DNA of 64,000 bases from Buxus sempervirens (lineage: Eukaryota; Streptophyta; Magnoliopsida; Buxales; Buxaceae), in NCBI GenBank assembly GCA_947561395.2, contig OX387190.1, positions 31,118,858 to 31,182,857 on the forward strand, given 5' to 3'. Made by a program: the position numbers and the translations under genes. The notes beneath the pieces were generated by a model. The model was not told the origin of the DNA, searched no databases, and saw only the letters and a list, made by a program, of their open reading frames with translations. Position 1 is the first letter of the stretch, and each line of letters begins with the position of its first letter. Below are positions 11,521 through 24,719 of this stretch, in pieces.

Positions 11521-13725
11521 ATTTAATGAACTCAAACACATACCTGATCGAAAAGAGGACTTGTTGAAGAGGGCAATAATTAATCAACTCAAACGGAATT
11601 GACTCCCATGATGTAGAGGGCATGATGACAATTCTGCAGACCCATCTCGGAGGAAAAAATAAAGCAAAAATATTCTCAGTTTAGGAAAGAAGCTTTAAAG
11701 CACTAAAAAAGAAAAATTTTGATCCATTTCTTGGACAAATTTCTTTCCTATTTTGTTTCCTTAAACACGCGAAAGTAAAAAAGACTATATTCTTTTCATT
11801 TCTTTCCATCCAAACACAATTAATACACGATTAAGACAAAAAATCAATGTTGCCATGCAGGTGGAACTTGCCTATCATTGATCTTACTCCTCTTGCGTTG
11901 CGGGGGCAGAATGTTTTGACTGTGACATTGCAATTTTTTTATCAGTGCTTTTTTTCCTCCACTTTTGCAGTCAATTCCCCTGTAAAAAGTTAAAAATTGG
12001 AAGAAGAAAAAAGAAACAAACGAAGAGAAAAAATCCGAGCTATAAAAATGTAATAGTTGCTCACCAAAAATATCATCTTAAAAAAAATAAAAAAAAAAAC
12101 CATGTGCTTACACAAAATAAATTGTCATTATTTATTAACTAACGTGGGCAACAAAAGCCAAAGCGAGGAAATACCCTGTAATAATGACAGAAGTAACAAA
12201 GAGCAACAAAATTCAGGTGCCAACCCCAAATAAAACATTAAAGAAAAGTTTTCAAAAGTAAACCCCAATCCTTCTTTTCAATCCTGTTTTCCAGACGATG
12301 ACTGGACACCAATTAAGGTCGCATCCAACTCATCACAGAAACCCAATCCTCTATGAGAGCTCTCACCAACCATAATCGTAAATAAAATCCCAGGTGACAG
12401 GTTCCGTAGCCGAAGTTTGGTCTAAAAATGCAGCGATTCGGGAGTCTTTTTGAATCATCTGAAACAACTTCCCCTATTTGATTTTCCAGGAGGTATTGTC
12501 CACGATACTGTCACTGGCCACAAACACATTGAAATCGATGATGGTAATGGCGAAGACAGTTTGGTGCAGATGGTCGTAAACGATTGGGTTCTAGATCCAA
12601 TCCTTGCTCTGGATTTCAAGTAATTTATTGCTAATAACACAATTCTAATTGAAGTCTGGAAATGAATCCAAAGAAACCCTAATTTGTTCGATTTTGGCCA
12701 AATTCTCAAAAGAGAAAAAGAAAAAAGGAGAACCCCAGTTCGGTCTGCAATAAGACTACTAAAGAAGAATTAAAAGAAAGGGAAACGAAAATCAGACAGA
12801 AGCAAGATTAAAAAGTAATTGGAAAGGGAAATCAAAATCGAACAGAAGCAGGATCAAATAGTAATCGAGATCAAAATTACCTGAGAGATCTCATAGGGAT
12901 GTTTTGGGAGAGCGTGCAGAAGAAGAAACTGGCTCCGTGGAGGAAGATGACGCCGCCTGTACAACCCAATATGAAGAATTCCACCATCTTTTCTCTGCAA
13001 ACCAAAACCCTACACAACACCAGAGAACAAAGGAAAGAATTCGATAGGTTCGGACACCCAAAGCTGCAACGATGGCTCCGACGATGGAGATGGAAAAAGA
13101 AGAAGAGGAATTTGAGGGGTAGGGTCGTGGGGTGGGCAAGGCTCTAGAACAGTCGAGAAGACCCCCGAGGATGCGAGAAGACGAAGAGAACATTTAAAAA
13201 AATGTTTTAAAATTAGAGGTTTGGACACCTGAGGCAGCCCAAGAGCAAACCTGCTAGCCTTTGTTCATCTCTTTCACCTCTCAATAACCTTAAGCAATCT
13301 TCCGATCTTGGTAGCCGCCGCCGATGGTTTCGCCGCTTCCAAGGGAACACAGCAAGGTCAAGGGCGTTCGATAGGAGAGAAAAGATGAGAAAGGAAGATA
13401 AAAGATAGAGAGGAAGGAAGAGAGAGGGGGTCGATTTGGCAGTTCTAGAAATTCGAAAGAGGTTTCGAGAGAGGGGCTTGGAACAGTCGGGAAGAGTCCG
13501 GACGCTGCAGAGTTGCCGGAGAAGGAATCCTGAAATTATCTGCCTTTTTTTTTTTTCTTTTTTTTTTTCAGTTGACGCAAAAAGAGGGAAGAGGCTCGGG
13601 CCAGAGGCTCGGGTCAAAAGTTGCGGCAGGTTCGAAGTCCGAACCTACCCGAGGCTGTCCCGAGCCTCCGAAGCAACAGGGAGGTGACACGTCAATCGTC
13701 ACCCCCCTTTCGCTTAATATATAGA

Positions 13726-15382
13726 TTCGGAAAAAAAATTTAAACTACAAGCATTCAAATTATAAATAGATGTACTAAATACTACTTGAAAAAAAAAATG
13801 TATGATACATAAGGTAGAAATGAGCCATTCACCCACATGTACGCTAATATATAAAGCAAGGAGGTAAGATTCGGATCAGACATTCCATGCCCAAAACGCT
13901 CCTGTGCGAAGTACAAGGACCCCTAAAAGGGATGGTTATATGGACTCCCCTTTAAAAAGGATCTCTCCTCTTGAGTCCAAAGTAAAAGCCTGTCATTATA
14001 ACGAAGCGTAAATCCTCAACCTGGAGAATCAGCCTCATTCCGGCAGATTGGGAAGGTGCTGTATTTGGCCAAAAAAAAAAAAACCTCCCCTTCATAGGTA
14101 CCTGTTTCAAAAGCAATGGTGCCGTCTGAAACCAATATATTTACTACAATGAGTGGTGATGATCGTAAAAGCGGCAACCAATTACAACATTAGATAGAGG
14201 AATGGACTGTGATAACATGTTTGTCAGTTCAATATAAGGAAAAGGCGCCAACCTGGTTTATTTAAGAACTATGTATCTTTTATAACATTCACTTCTACCC
14301 TTAGCTGTTACTACTACTACTAATACTACTATACATCATTCCGATATATTGTACAAGTTAATAAAAGGTAGGAGATGACAATGACTGTCTGTATCAACTT
14401 GGCATTTAGGACAGGGGGTCAAGCCAAAGATTCAAGAAAAGAAAAAAATCACGGATACATTGAAGAGAGTCCAACATCGTGCCACCCTTTCACCCTTTCA
14501 CCATAGTTACAATGGTATTCTTCACCTCCCAACGCATCATGTCCTCAATGACTTATCTGTAGGCAAGGTATGAAGATATCAGATTTTCGTTTTTGTTCTA
14601 CAAGTCCGAAAACTAAATGAAATGATGACAATTTTTTTTTAAAAAAAATTGTGAGAATAGGCAGCATTACATATGTGATATTGTTTTGATTGATTTACAA
14701 AAAAGATCCTCGAAAAATTATAGAAGAAAATATCACACATACACACACACATTAAAAGAAGAAAATATCTAATTGAAGATATAATTTATCAATCCCAACC
14801 ATTAAGGATGATAGTTTCCACTGGTACCAAAATGGTACAATTACTTGAGAGTTGAGAGAGGTATCAAGCATATTAATTTGGTACTGTGGTAGGTATTATA
14901 TTGTTGTCTTATGGGAACAACAAAAGGGACAATAATTGGTGCATACTCAAGGTTAGCAATAATACTAAACTAGCATTTTTCAGAAGTACAAAATTTCATG
15001 TGTACTTTGTCTAGAAATATTTGGTACTGTAATTACTATGAACTCCAAATCCAATTATTCATATCCATTAGATGATGAAAATTCAACGAGTTCTGTCAAT
15101 TTTCTTATCAAACTTTTAGAGATTAAGAAAGAATCCTAATTAACTGTAATCTATTAAGAGTTAAGCTTCCCCTGCCCTTGCCAAGATTAGCTTAATATTT
15201 TTTAGATTTTGTTTCAGAAATATCGAGGAAACTGCTCTCAAGTATTTGTCCCACTCTGTTCTCACATATCCAGCCTTTTCAATGATCAGCGAAAAATGTT
15301 TCAAGACTATAATGCTTTGAAATTAGGTGATAGAGGCACTTAACAAGAACATTAAAGACAGAAAAAAGAAACATTATTATGA
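13726..15382. other. Intergenic, downstream of CRY1
   Basis: No credible coding exon. A short stretch near 13851-13876 (CGCTAATATATAAAGCAAGG) resembles a Helitron 5' end without a clear TC start, perhaps another truncated copy. The rest is AT-rich unique sequence; the final part probably includes the CRY1 3' UTR. Confidence 0.5.
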
Positions 15383-18300
15383 TTATTCTTCATACCCGGT
15401 TTGTGAAAGCTGCCTCCAATTCATTACTTGGTGAGACCGTGGATGCCTCTGCAAATAAGATGAGCTAGCCCCATGGCCATCTTCTTCACCTGCAAACTGA
15501 TCCGAGTAACTAGAAGCTGAAGCTGACCAAACTGGAACCACACCCCCATCCCTCTCTCTTCTTCTTCTCCTATTACTACTACTACTTGAGGACTCTGCTG
15601 TGGAATCTTCAGCATTTTGGATCCCAAAAATAGTATTGAACTGCGGAGTAGTAATGCTTCTTGTTGTTGGAAGAACCACATGGTTTAGTGCTTCTCCTAG
15701 AGGTTCTGAAACTGAGTTTACATTTGTTGGCACTTCTTGTCTGCTATTTTCACCAGAGTTCCTAATATCCGTAGAGGGATCTTCTTCAATTCTCACTGAT
15801 GATGCTGTCATGCTAGGTACCATCTGATCCTCATAGCGTCGTGTCATGGTCACTGGATTGTTCCTGACAGGTTCGCGATCTATCTCCATTTGAATGTCTT
15901 GAGGGAAGGCAATCAGGGAAGATTCAGAAGTTTCTCCAAGCCCCTCCTCTGTTCCATTCTCGGTTGCAGCTCTTGAAGCTGCTTCTTGCTGGCACATTTC
16001 TGTAAGAGCATCCTGCAACCTCGCTTTTGCTACATCTATTTCTATAATGGGAAAAGGATAGTTTGAGCCCAGCTCTACCCCAGCAGCATGAAGTACAGAA
16101 GCTGGTGCATTCCATGGGTGGTGTATCCATTCAGTTGGTAGCCTTACAAGTTCTGGAAGCCACCGTCGTACATATTCTCCATTTGGATCAAATTTGTAAC
16201 CTTCAAACTGTTGAAAACTTATAGTCAATAATAAGCAAGAAATTCCCTGATTAAATTCACATCTAAAACTATACTTGAGCAGAGTATTTGATAACTTTCG
16301 TACTAAGCTTATTTCAAGGTGCATTTTGTGCAAACATGTTCAGTGTTCAGGAGCCTCACATACCCTTTTGCTATGATGCTTTCGTAGTCCACTTTGTGTG
16401 ACTGTATGGAATGTTTAATGTTTGGTAGCCCAAAACCAGCAGAATCAGATTATTAAAACTAAAAAAATTAAGTTCATCTTTGGACAACCAGAAGTGTGGA
16501 GACAGCAGTATGTAGCAAGGGCGAACTATATAGCTGACACCATCCAAGAGAGCTGATTTGGTATCAGAGATCTCCTGGATGAATTCCACCTCTTGTGTGA
16601 TTCACACAATCTGAAATTTATCTTATAGACGTGGTACTAGGCAAATGACAAAGATCATCGGAAGGAAAAGGAAAATTTTTGTTAAAAAAAAGGTAGGCTA
16701 AAAAAGGGCCAAGCTGAGCTAAAACTTCTGATTTAAGTTCATCCATACCTGTGGGTTATCTATTCGATCAAGCTGACGACCATCAGGGAGAGTTCCAGAT
16801 ATATACTGCCAACCAAGAGCATCACTCTCCAGATCTGCATCCAATAAGGTATCCCAGAAATATTTCATCCCCCATCTCCATGGCAGCAGTAGAACCTTCA
16901 CAAAGAAACTGGATGTCACCACCCGTATGCGATCATGTAGCCAACCAGTGGCCCAGAGCTCTCTCATGCCAGCATCAACCAAAGGATAACCTGTTCGGCC
17001 TTGCCTCCACGCTTTAAAATATCCCTCATCAACTACCCAAGGGAAGTACTTAAGGCATCCAAGAAGAGGCCTTTCATGACTGTAAGGGTGGTTAAAACTC
17101 ATGTATCTTGAGTACTCTCTCAAACCGATGGATTTAAGGAACAAGTTCACACTCTCTTCACCCTCAAGGTTCCCTTCATTGGCCCACAAAACCTGCTTGA
17201 TGCGAACAAGATGGAAGACTTTGCGCACACTCACCTCCCCAAAATGCAAATGTGGCGAGAGGAATGATGTTGTAGCACTATCAGCCTTCCTTCGGTTTAC
17301 AGAGTACTCAATTAATGGTCCATTAATGAAGGTTGTTAGAGCCTTATCAGCATTGCTCCATCCGGGTGACCATGCCCTAGCAAGAAGTGCATTGCTTCCC
17401 TTCTCTGATTCGTCTTCAAATACCAACACATCTGAAGGACACCTTGAGACATCACCTGTAAGAGGTGCAAGATAAATGAAAAATGCTTGAACATAATATG
17501 ACTGTTTATGAAGTAAATGGCCTTGTAACAGTATTCTTCACATCACATATGCAAAAGGAAGTAAATAACCTAAGTATAATTGTCATTAACAATTTAGATA
17601 TATAGTTACTACAATTTCCATTACTGATAGATACAAAACAACTAAAACCAATAAATTTTGTTTTTGTAGGCACTCTATTTTTCATTTTGAGAAAAAGAAA
17701 TGGGACAGTTCGAAGGGGCATTGGGCTAGTGTATTTCATTCTTCCTTTACCCATGATAAAATTAAAGTTACTAACTGGTTGGCTCCATAGCACAGGAACC
17801 TGGTTGTCCATTGTCAATCAATGAAAAGTGAGATGACAGATGAGTATCCAATGAGGTACCATCTAATCATGATATCAGATTGAAAACAAAAAAAGAACTT
17901 GCAATCACAAGTGGTATCTTACAAGGACTACAGTCACAAAATTTTCATAAAAAGTCAAGTCGTTTTACTGATTCCTGATCATAAAATTCAGCAATTAACA
18001 ACAGTGTTGGTGCAGACCAGAAATCCGCATAGAAAATATTTGTGTGCAGAGAAAATCTCATCCATTGAAGTCCCCAGGTAAGATCTTAACAAATACAAGA
18101 TCTTTCTGCTTACAATAAAGTGGTAATATGACAATGCAATAAGGGTTCGACGTATCATTATTGGTTGCTCCAACGCTGATATGGATGATCAATCCCAATT
18201 GATATCAGAGTGGATGTGTCATTGAGTGGACTGGATCTTTTCAATTATCAACTGATAAAATTGATATATATCATTGTGTGTCTTGGATCTCAAGGTACAT

Positions 18301-21049
18301 AAATGATTAAACAAAAGCCATCCTTAATAAAATAACCATCAGTTCCATTTCCAAAATTTGCTGTTGGGAATAGGACGACTCACTTGATATGTGGGGTCCA
18401 AATGTTTTTGTGTTTTAAGAATTCCCATGACTTATGAGTATAAGAAGGCAGTGACTGCCTTGTTTTTCTCTTAAATGACATAATGACCGACCTGCACCTT
18501 CTTAAAAGACCTAAATCAATATATGCTCTGCATATGTGCTAATGCTGCACACCTTGAAGTGGGGAGTGGTAGGGAAGAGAAAGAAGAATAAAAAGGAAAT
18601 TGTTTGCGTAATCAAGGAGGTACTTCTTTCGCCAACAAAAGTTTAATGAGATATCCAAGGGCACCACAATCAGTGAATAGTCATTGCATAATATCTTTTG
18701 GAACTGTCATTTTTTCGCATAACAAAAACTCATGTTTCTCACTCACCAAAGTGGGAATACTGAATTATAGCATAATGACAGCAACTATACCAAGGCATAA
18801 ATTCAAAAATTACTTAGATTCCGGTTGTAATAAACAAACTGCAATTGTACTCATCTGAGGGGATAATTTTTAAAATTGATTTCATCTTATGTATGGTAAG
18901 ATTGAACTGATCAAACAAGTGTTGAAACACCTAAAAGCAAGTGTCGATTCAATTTGGCTATTAAGACAGTGACTAAAAATGTAGACAGAGCTTTCTGCAC
19001 TAAATAGGATGTTCAACTAATGGAGGATTGGTCACAATCATAAATAGTTGTTGTTTACTTACACATGTCAATAAACTCCTATGATGTTTCCTTCTCAATT
19101 TTCTCCTGTTGTAATAAACAAACTGCAATTGTACTCATCTGAGGGGATAATTTTTAAAATTGATTTCATCTTATGTATGGTAAGATTGAACTGATCAAAG
19201 CAGTGTTGAAACACCTAAAAGCAGTGTCGATTCAATTTGGCTATTAAGACAGTGACTAAAAATGTAGACAGAGCTTTCTGTGCTAAATAGGATGTTCAAC
19301 TAATGGAGGATTGGTCACAATCATAAATAGTTGTTGTTTACTTACACATGTCAATAAACTCCTATGATGTTTCCTTCTCAATTTTCTCACACTCGCCTCT
19401 TCCACATTTTTTAACTTTTTTCAGATTCAGCATAACCGGCCTATACAAGCTTCTTTTAATCATTTTTCCAAAGGACACACATATTCCAAAACATAATTTA
19501 GGTTCCAAAATATTCCTTTGCCCTCAGGTTACACCAATCCTACCATTCTTAGTCATGTCCAAACAAAACATCCATCCTCATTAGGAATGTAAAATGACAG
19601 ATCAAAATGTTGGTCTCTGATTAATCAAATTCATTATAAGGAAAAAAAAAGACAGAAGAAAAAAACTGCCTAGGAACAAACAAAAATGGAGAAGGCAATT
19701 TAGAATTATCTAAAAGGCAAACCTGAAATTATTCTTTTAGGTGGGAGGAGTGGAGCTGCAGGATCATAAGGCATGCTAAGGCACCTGTTCCAGAAAGCCG
19801 AGAAGGTCATGAATGGGCAGCCTTCATCATCATTTACATCCCATGGTTCATAGAGCAGATCTGCGTTATACGAGTAAACAGCCACACCTTCAGCAGACAA
19901 AAACTCCTTTGCTCGGTGGTCCCTTACAAGCGACAAAGGATCTACAAAATGAAAATAACTTACGTTTCCGATTTGAACCATTGGACAAGAAACTGCAAAC
20001 TTGTTTCTGATAACCTGGTAGTAGGATCTCATGTGTCCACAGTGGATGCCCAGTCAAAATTTATGCATATTGACTGCTTGACACCCATATTTACGCTCAA
20101 ACTAAAGACTTGCAGTTAAGAGAAAGGATAAGGAGGAAGAAGAACACAAAGTAATTTGGTCATGATGAAGAAAATTCATGTAACTACTACATATAATTTG
20201 AATAGCATTAACAGATTCAGAGAAGAAAAGGAACAGCCAAGACGGTGGACAAGAGCAGACATGGAATTCTGGAAATTTGACACAGAAGACACATCACTAC
20301 TACCCGAAGAAATGATCATAAGCAGATTTTGAATACTTAAAGGAAAAGTTGTACAAATAAATGAGCTTATCTGATCATTATAAGATATCAAATTTGTGCA
20401 TCATAGGCAACAAATTTGGAATTAAGTGGGAATAAGGATCATCAAAGAACCATCCGATAATTCACAACCTCCCTAAAAGGAATAGTGAATAAATCCTAAG
20501 CAAAGATATAAATAAATATAAGTGATAAAACTGAAACTGTAGAAAAATTCAACAAAAACATAAAACTATGAGCTTTGTTCATGTCTCCCCTTTTTTTCCT
20601 CTTTTTTTCATTTTTTTATTTCTTTAAAGGAAGGGAAGTTTTATCAGTATTGAATATAAAGAATTATAATTTATTGGGTAAAATTCTGCAAAAGCTTGAA
20701 GGTAAAGAAAACATAGAAAGGGAGATTAGAACTGACCATATAAGTGGTTAAAAAAGAGCTGAGTGGCACCAGTAGCCTTGACAATCTCTATGAGAGAAGA
20801 AACACTATCTGTAGACCTCTTGGTGATGAGACAAGTTCCAAAGCTTCTCAAAGAAGAATCAAGGTGAGCCAAGCTCTGCTTGAGCCACCACCTTGAGACC
20901 CTTCCCGGGTGGTAGTGACCTTCCTCTTCAGGTGCCCATATGAAAACTGCAACTACAGCCCCTGCTCTCACACCAGCAGCAAGTGCAGGGTTGTCCTCAA
21001 CCCTCAGATCCCTCCTGAACCATACTATGCTGCAGCCGCCACCTGACAT
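15383..21049 (-). CDS. CRY1: Cryptochrome 1, blue-light receptor
   Basis: Four coding exons in transcript order: 21049-20737, 19941-19723, 17455-16749 and 16207-15383, encoding 687 residues (Arabidopsis CRY1 is 681). The N terminus MSGGGCSIVWFRRDLRVEDN opens the photolyase-like domain; exon 3 carries the FAD-binding region (SEKGSNALLARAWSPGW, WATGWLHDRIRVV, WDTLLDADLESDALGWQY). The C-terminal tail shows the plant DAS pattern: DQMVPSM at 540-546, an acidic stretch (EED near 554), and STAES at 615-619, followed by the basic run RRRRRER. In the family, blue light reduces FAD, the protein oligomerises, and the tail acts on COP1/SPA and other partners to promote seedling light responses. The tail with DQMVPSM-STAES and the length favour CRY1 over CRY2. 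Intron 2 (17456-19722) contains a recent 285-bp tandem duplication. Confidence 0.95.
18824..19391. repeat. Tandem duplication, ~285 bp, in CRY1 intron 2
   Basis: Two head-to-tail units begin at 18824 and 19109 with TTGTAATAAACAAACTGCAA and run to TTCTCAATTTTCTC (19105 and 19388). I see only a few differences (for example CAAACAAGTG against CAAAGCAGTG, and GCACTAA against GTGCTAA), so identity is about 98%. No transposon ends are visible; it looks like a simple local duplication. Confidence 0.93.
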
Positions 21050-21450
21050 CTCCCCAAAATCCCAGCCTCAAACCCAATACTGAATATCTCTCTCCCCCCA
21101 AGCGAAATGTTATCTATCCAACTGACTCTCAATCTAATAATCACTTTCCATTTCCCATCTATCTTTTCTTGTTCCGCAGAATTTAAAAATAATAATAAAT
21201 TTTATTTTCCAGATGTTTCTAGAGAGAGAAAAAGGGTGTCAGAAAAATGTTTTTTTCTTATCCCATCCTTTTTTTCCCTGTTCCTTGTGTTGGCAGAAGT
21301 GGGGTTTTTCTCTCATCCCTTTATTTTTGTTCTCATTTTTTCAACTCCATCGACAATCTCTCTCTCTCTGTCTCTCTTTCTCTCTCACTCTTGTGGAGCC
21401 AAAGAAGAATAGATTCAAAGAAAGCAGGATTGATAAGAGCATAATGGGAA
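21050..21450 (-). promoter_or_regulatory. CRY1 upstream/5' leader region
   Basis: Directly upstream of the CRY1 ATG. On the transcribed strand it contains GA-rich tracts (plus-strand TCTCTCTC at about 21358-21388), common in plant 5' leaders and core promoters. No definite TATA box chosen; extent is an estimate. Confidence 0.35.
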
Positions 21451-22529
21451 CCAACAGGAAGACGAGGACCATTCAAATGGGTGGGCAACTTGCAGCCACA
21501 ACTTTTTCTTGTGATTTTTCTTCCTTATCCCAAACGACAAACATTAACCAACTCAGCCTTTCTTTTCCTCTATCCCTCTACTGGAAGATGGGGTTCAACT
21601 TCAACCCATTACCGTACGACCATTCCTATTCTCCTATTCGCTTCATGTTGGCCGACTTCTATTTTTGTTTTTTTCCCAATTTTTCTTTCTCTTTGTAAGC
21701 ACAATAGCGTATTATTGTTGCACATTAGAAAAAAAAAAAATTTTTTCCAAATTTTCGGTGCATTAGTTACTGTCGTTCCAAGTCTTTTTCGGCTTTCATC
21801 CAAGGCTTCATTTCATAGTTGAAGGCGACAGCAACCGGCAAGCCTGTGACGATGCTCTGCCCCCTGCCATTCAAAAGAGACAGGGAAATAAATGTTAAAA
21901 GAAAAAGGAAAAAGGATATATTTTGTGACAAGATGGATTTGGTCCCATTTTTGTGCGATAATAATAATTGTTATCTTTGTTTAGATTCCACCCCAAAAGA
22001 AGATAAGATGCATGATTGCTGAGGTTTGTTAGGTCTCACCAGCCACCAGGTCAGGCCTCCGCCTCACCAGGTCGAGTAATGAGTAGCTTGATAGATCCAA
22101 TATGTCTACCAAATTGGGGATCTTTCACAAGGTTGAAAATTTAATCCATATGACTCATGGATTTTGTCACATTAAATTTGTGGCATGTACAATACTTCAC
22201 ATCTACAAACCACAAACAGCTTAGTGAATTAACAGCAGACTACTTCATGGGGTAAGATGTAGAGTTAAAAAATCTTTTGAACTTTCAATGAGCATTACCA
22301 AGAAAGCAATTGTATCTGTTCATTTTTTAATAATTGAAGATTTTGTTCAATAAATACACTAGATAATCATCATAATTAAAAACATGTGCAAAATTGGAAC
22401 TCCTAACTTGGCTGAGTGATCAAGTAGGTCATTCGTTGTAAGTTTGGCATGTTAGGCCCTTTGACATATATAGTTACTTCTTCACCTATTAAACCTTTTA
22501 GCTTTTAAGCTTTTAAGCTTTTATGTCCG

Positions 22530-22684
22530 CTTGGCAGACCCTCCAGCCGTGCTGCCATGTGTAGTATCTCACAAATGTTATTAAACTCACATTAACAATG
22601 TGAAATGGCAGTTGATATGACATTTCACATTTTTTAATGTGAGTTTAATAGCATCCACGATACTGCAGGGTCTACCGCAGCAGC
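22530..22684. mobile_element. Foldback MITE-like element
   Basis: A near-complete palindrome: GGCAGACCCT...ATGTTATTAAACTCACATTAA on the left mirrors TTAATGTGAGTTTAATAGCAT...AGGGTCTACC on the right, with a loop of roughly 7 nt around 22615. No coding capacity. Target duplication not identified, so superfamily is open. Confidence 0.65.
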
Positions 22685-22717
22685 AGATGATTTCAACCTG
22701 GTTTAACATAGCATGAC

Positions 22718-24686
22718 TAGGGTTGCAATTTGGTTCGGTTTGGTCTGGTTTGACATCCACCCAAGACCAAACCAGAGTATTCTAGAATCAACCCAAAAAA
22801 GGAACCGAACGGAAAGGAGAACCAACCTCCCAAACCCAAAACCGAACCCAACTCAAGTTGCAGTTTCGGTTCGGTTCGGGTTGGATTTTAGACAATTTGA
22901 GAAGATCTCTGCTTCAGTCCCTAGATCGAACAATGATTTAATGGCGGACGAGCTGAATCATCTTTACTTGAACTGGATTTGTTCTACAAGTCATGCAAAA
23001 CTTTTTGAAGTGCATTGAAAAACCCCCAAACCCCGTTGATTTTCAGGCTCCAATGCTTCTTCCATTACCGCAATACTTTAGCAAGATAGGGCAACCGGAA
23101 AATGGAGAAAGGGAGATACGAAGAGAGAGAGAACCTGGAGCCTAGATTGTTGAGGCAGTGACAAATTCCTAGACTCTTTTTTCCACTTGATGCCTGGGGA
23201 CTCAATGATGAGTGCATGAAATGCACCCCCAAACTAGTTGTAAAGAAGATGATTGCAAGTAGACTACTGCAGGAAATAGAGACCCATACTGACCCTCCAA
23301 AATGAAATCAAAAAATGGAGAGACGAAGAGGAAGACGGACTGAGGGAGAGGGAGAGGGAGTTTGAAAACGTAAAGAGGCAATACCAAAAAAAGCCCTATT
23401 ACCCAAAAAAAAAAAAACAAAAGAAAGCCCAAAGCTCATGTATTTTTTTTTTTGGCAGTGAAAGTTGAAAACTTTATTTATGATAGTTTGAATTTCCTTG
23501 CAGTGGTTTCACCTGAATAATCTGAGTAGTGAGTACAGAATTTGGTTAAGAAAAACTGGTTGCTTCTTTTTCCACAAGCAAGAGCACTCATAAAGTGCAT
23601 GATTTGAGCAAAAATCAAATCTCCCTTGCAATTCTTTAGCTTTTGAAATGATGCTTTCTAATGACCAAGGCATTTCCTCTTTGGCAGAATTCATTAAGTG
23701 AGCTAATAGCATTGAATCAGTTTCCATTTCAATCCTCTTTAAACCCATAGCTTTAGCCATTCTTAATCCTTCCAAGAAGTCGTAGGCTTCTGCTATTGCT
23801 GCTGTTGTCCATCCAATATACCAGGATTCAGCTGCAACGAAATTCCCCTATGGTCCTCTGCAGATGACTCCACAAGCTGATTCTCCCGGGTTACCCCTTG
23901 AAGCTCCATCCACATTGATCTTGAAGTTGTGATTCTGTGGTCTCTTCCTCCCGATGAATTCTTCCCTGATCTTTTGGTAATCACCACTTTTACGAATCAA
24001 CACCTTTGAATCTTTCTGCAGATTATTAAATAAGGATATAGTTAGTTGCAAGTTTGGTGCTTTTCCTTCAAACATTACCTCATTCCTTATCTTCCATATT
24101 GCTCAACCAAGATTTGCCCATGTTTCTCCTGTAATTTCTTCTCCCTGGTGTTCCTGCAGCCGATCAAACCACCATTCTTTCATATTGTTTTGTGTCTATA
24201 GACTGTCCAGTCTCCCTCCCATGGTAGCAAAGAGAAGGGCTCTTGTGAATTGAAGGAACACTCAGTGAACAAGTGGAGACTACTTTCAGCTGCAGAGTTG
24301 CATAGGACACATTCTTGGATAGGCATTTGTAGTCTATGGTGCATTACTTCATTAGTTGGGAGGCCATTCTACATTCCTTTCCAAACAAAAAGCCTAATCT
24401 TTTGTGGGCATGCCATTCTCCACACTTTATTCCACAATTTGTTTTCCTGCATAGCGTTTCTGTTGGTTAGTAAATCATATGCTAATTTAACAATGAAATT
24501 ACCTTCTGTACCTCCTATAACAACGGTACAATACAGGTAAGATGTGTTGCGGTTCGGTTCGGTTTGGCCAATGCACTAACCTAAAACTGAACCAACTTGC
24601 ATTCGATTTAGTATTTTTAAAACCAAAACCAAACCAGAGACGTTAAAACCCAACTCTGTTTTAACCAAACCAAGTTGCACCTCTAG
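22718..24686. mobile_element. hAT-like element carrying a LINE insertion
   Basis: Left end TAGGGTTGCAATTTGG and right end (reversed) TAGAGGTGCAACTTGG, each with GGTTCGG/CCGAACC subterminal repeats. Flanks AGCATGAC and GGCATGAG match at 6 of 8 positions, consistent with an old 8-bp target duplication. The middle is occupied by a minus-strand LINE fragment (23441-24536). The two ends could alternatively belong to two separate relics. Confidence 0.55.
23441..24536 (-). mobile_element. LINE 3' fragment with RNase H (minus)
   Basis: On the minus strand, decayed coding segments give FKINVDGASRGNPGESACGV (about 23920-23860) and then KRIEMETDSMLLAHLM (about 23730-23680), which are plant-LINE RNase H motifs; upstream text near 24250-24420 resembles the zinc-binding region that sits between RT and RNase H. 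A poly(A) tail (plus-strand T run at about 23442-23453) follows a TTTATT-containing 3' end. Several frame breaks; no RT core, so 5'-truncated and inactive. Confidence 0.7.
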
Positions 24687-24719
24687 GCATGAGTAAGATC
24701 CTTGGGGCCAAGTTTGACT

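Larger units (their letters stand above)
9837..13725 (-). mobile_element. 3.9-kb non-autonomous Helitron
   Basis: On the minus strand the element starts TCTATATATTAAGCGAAAGG (13725 downward, after A) and ends CTAG at 9840-9837 before T. The 3' region just before CTAG (GATGCACGGGCAGTCCG) has the GCACGGGC-type sequence common at plant Helitron 3' ends. I saw no Rep or helicase domain, so it is non-autonomous. It contains an internal direct duplication (about 10098-10330 and 11292-11520), a possible captured protein-kinase exon scrap (11117-11178), a possible exon-like plus-strand segment (about 12491-12622), and a GC-richer stretch with open frames at 12890-13620 that I could not assign to any family. 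Confidence 0.65.

Noticed and set aside
12891-13687. Several overlapping open frames (up to 134 aa) on both strands
   Set aside because: They sit inside the Helitron in a GC-richer stretch, overlap each other in different frames, and show only Ser/Arg/Leu-rich low-complexity sequence with no domain.
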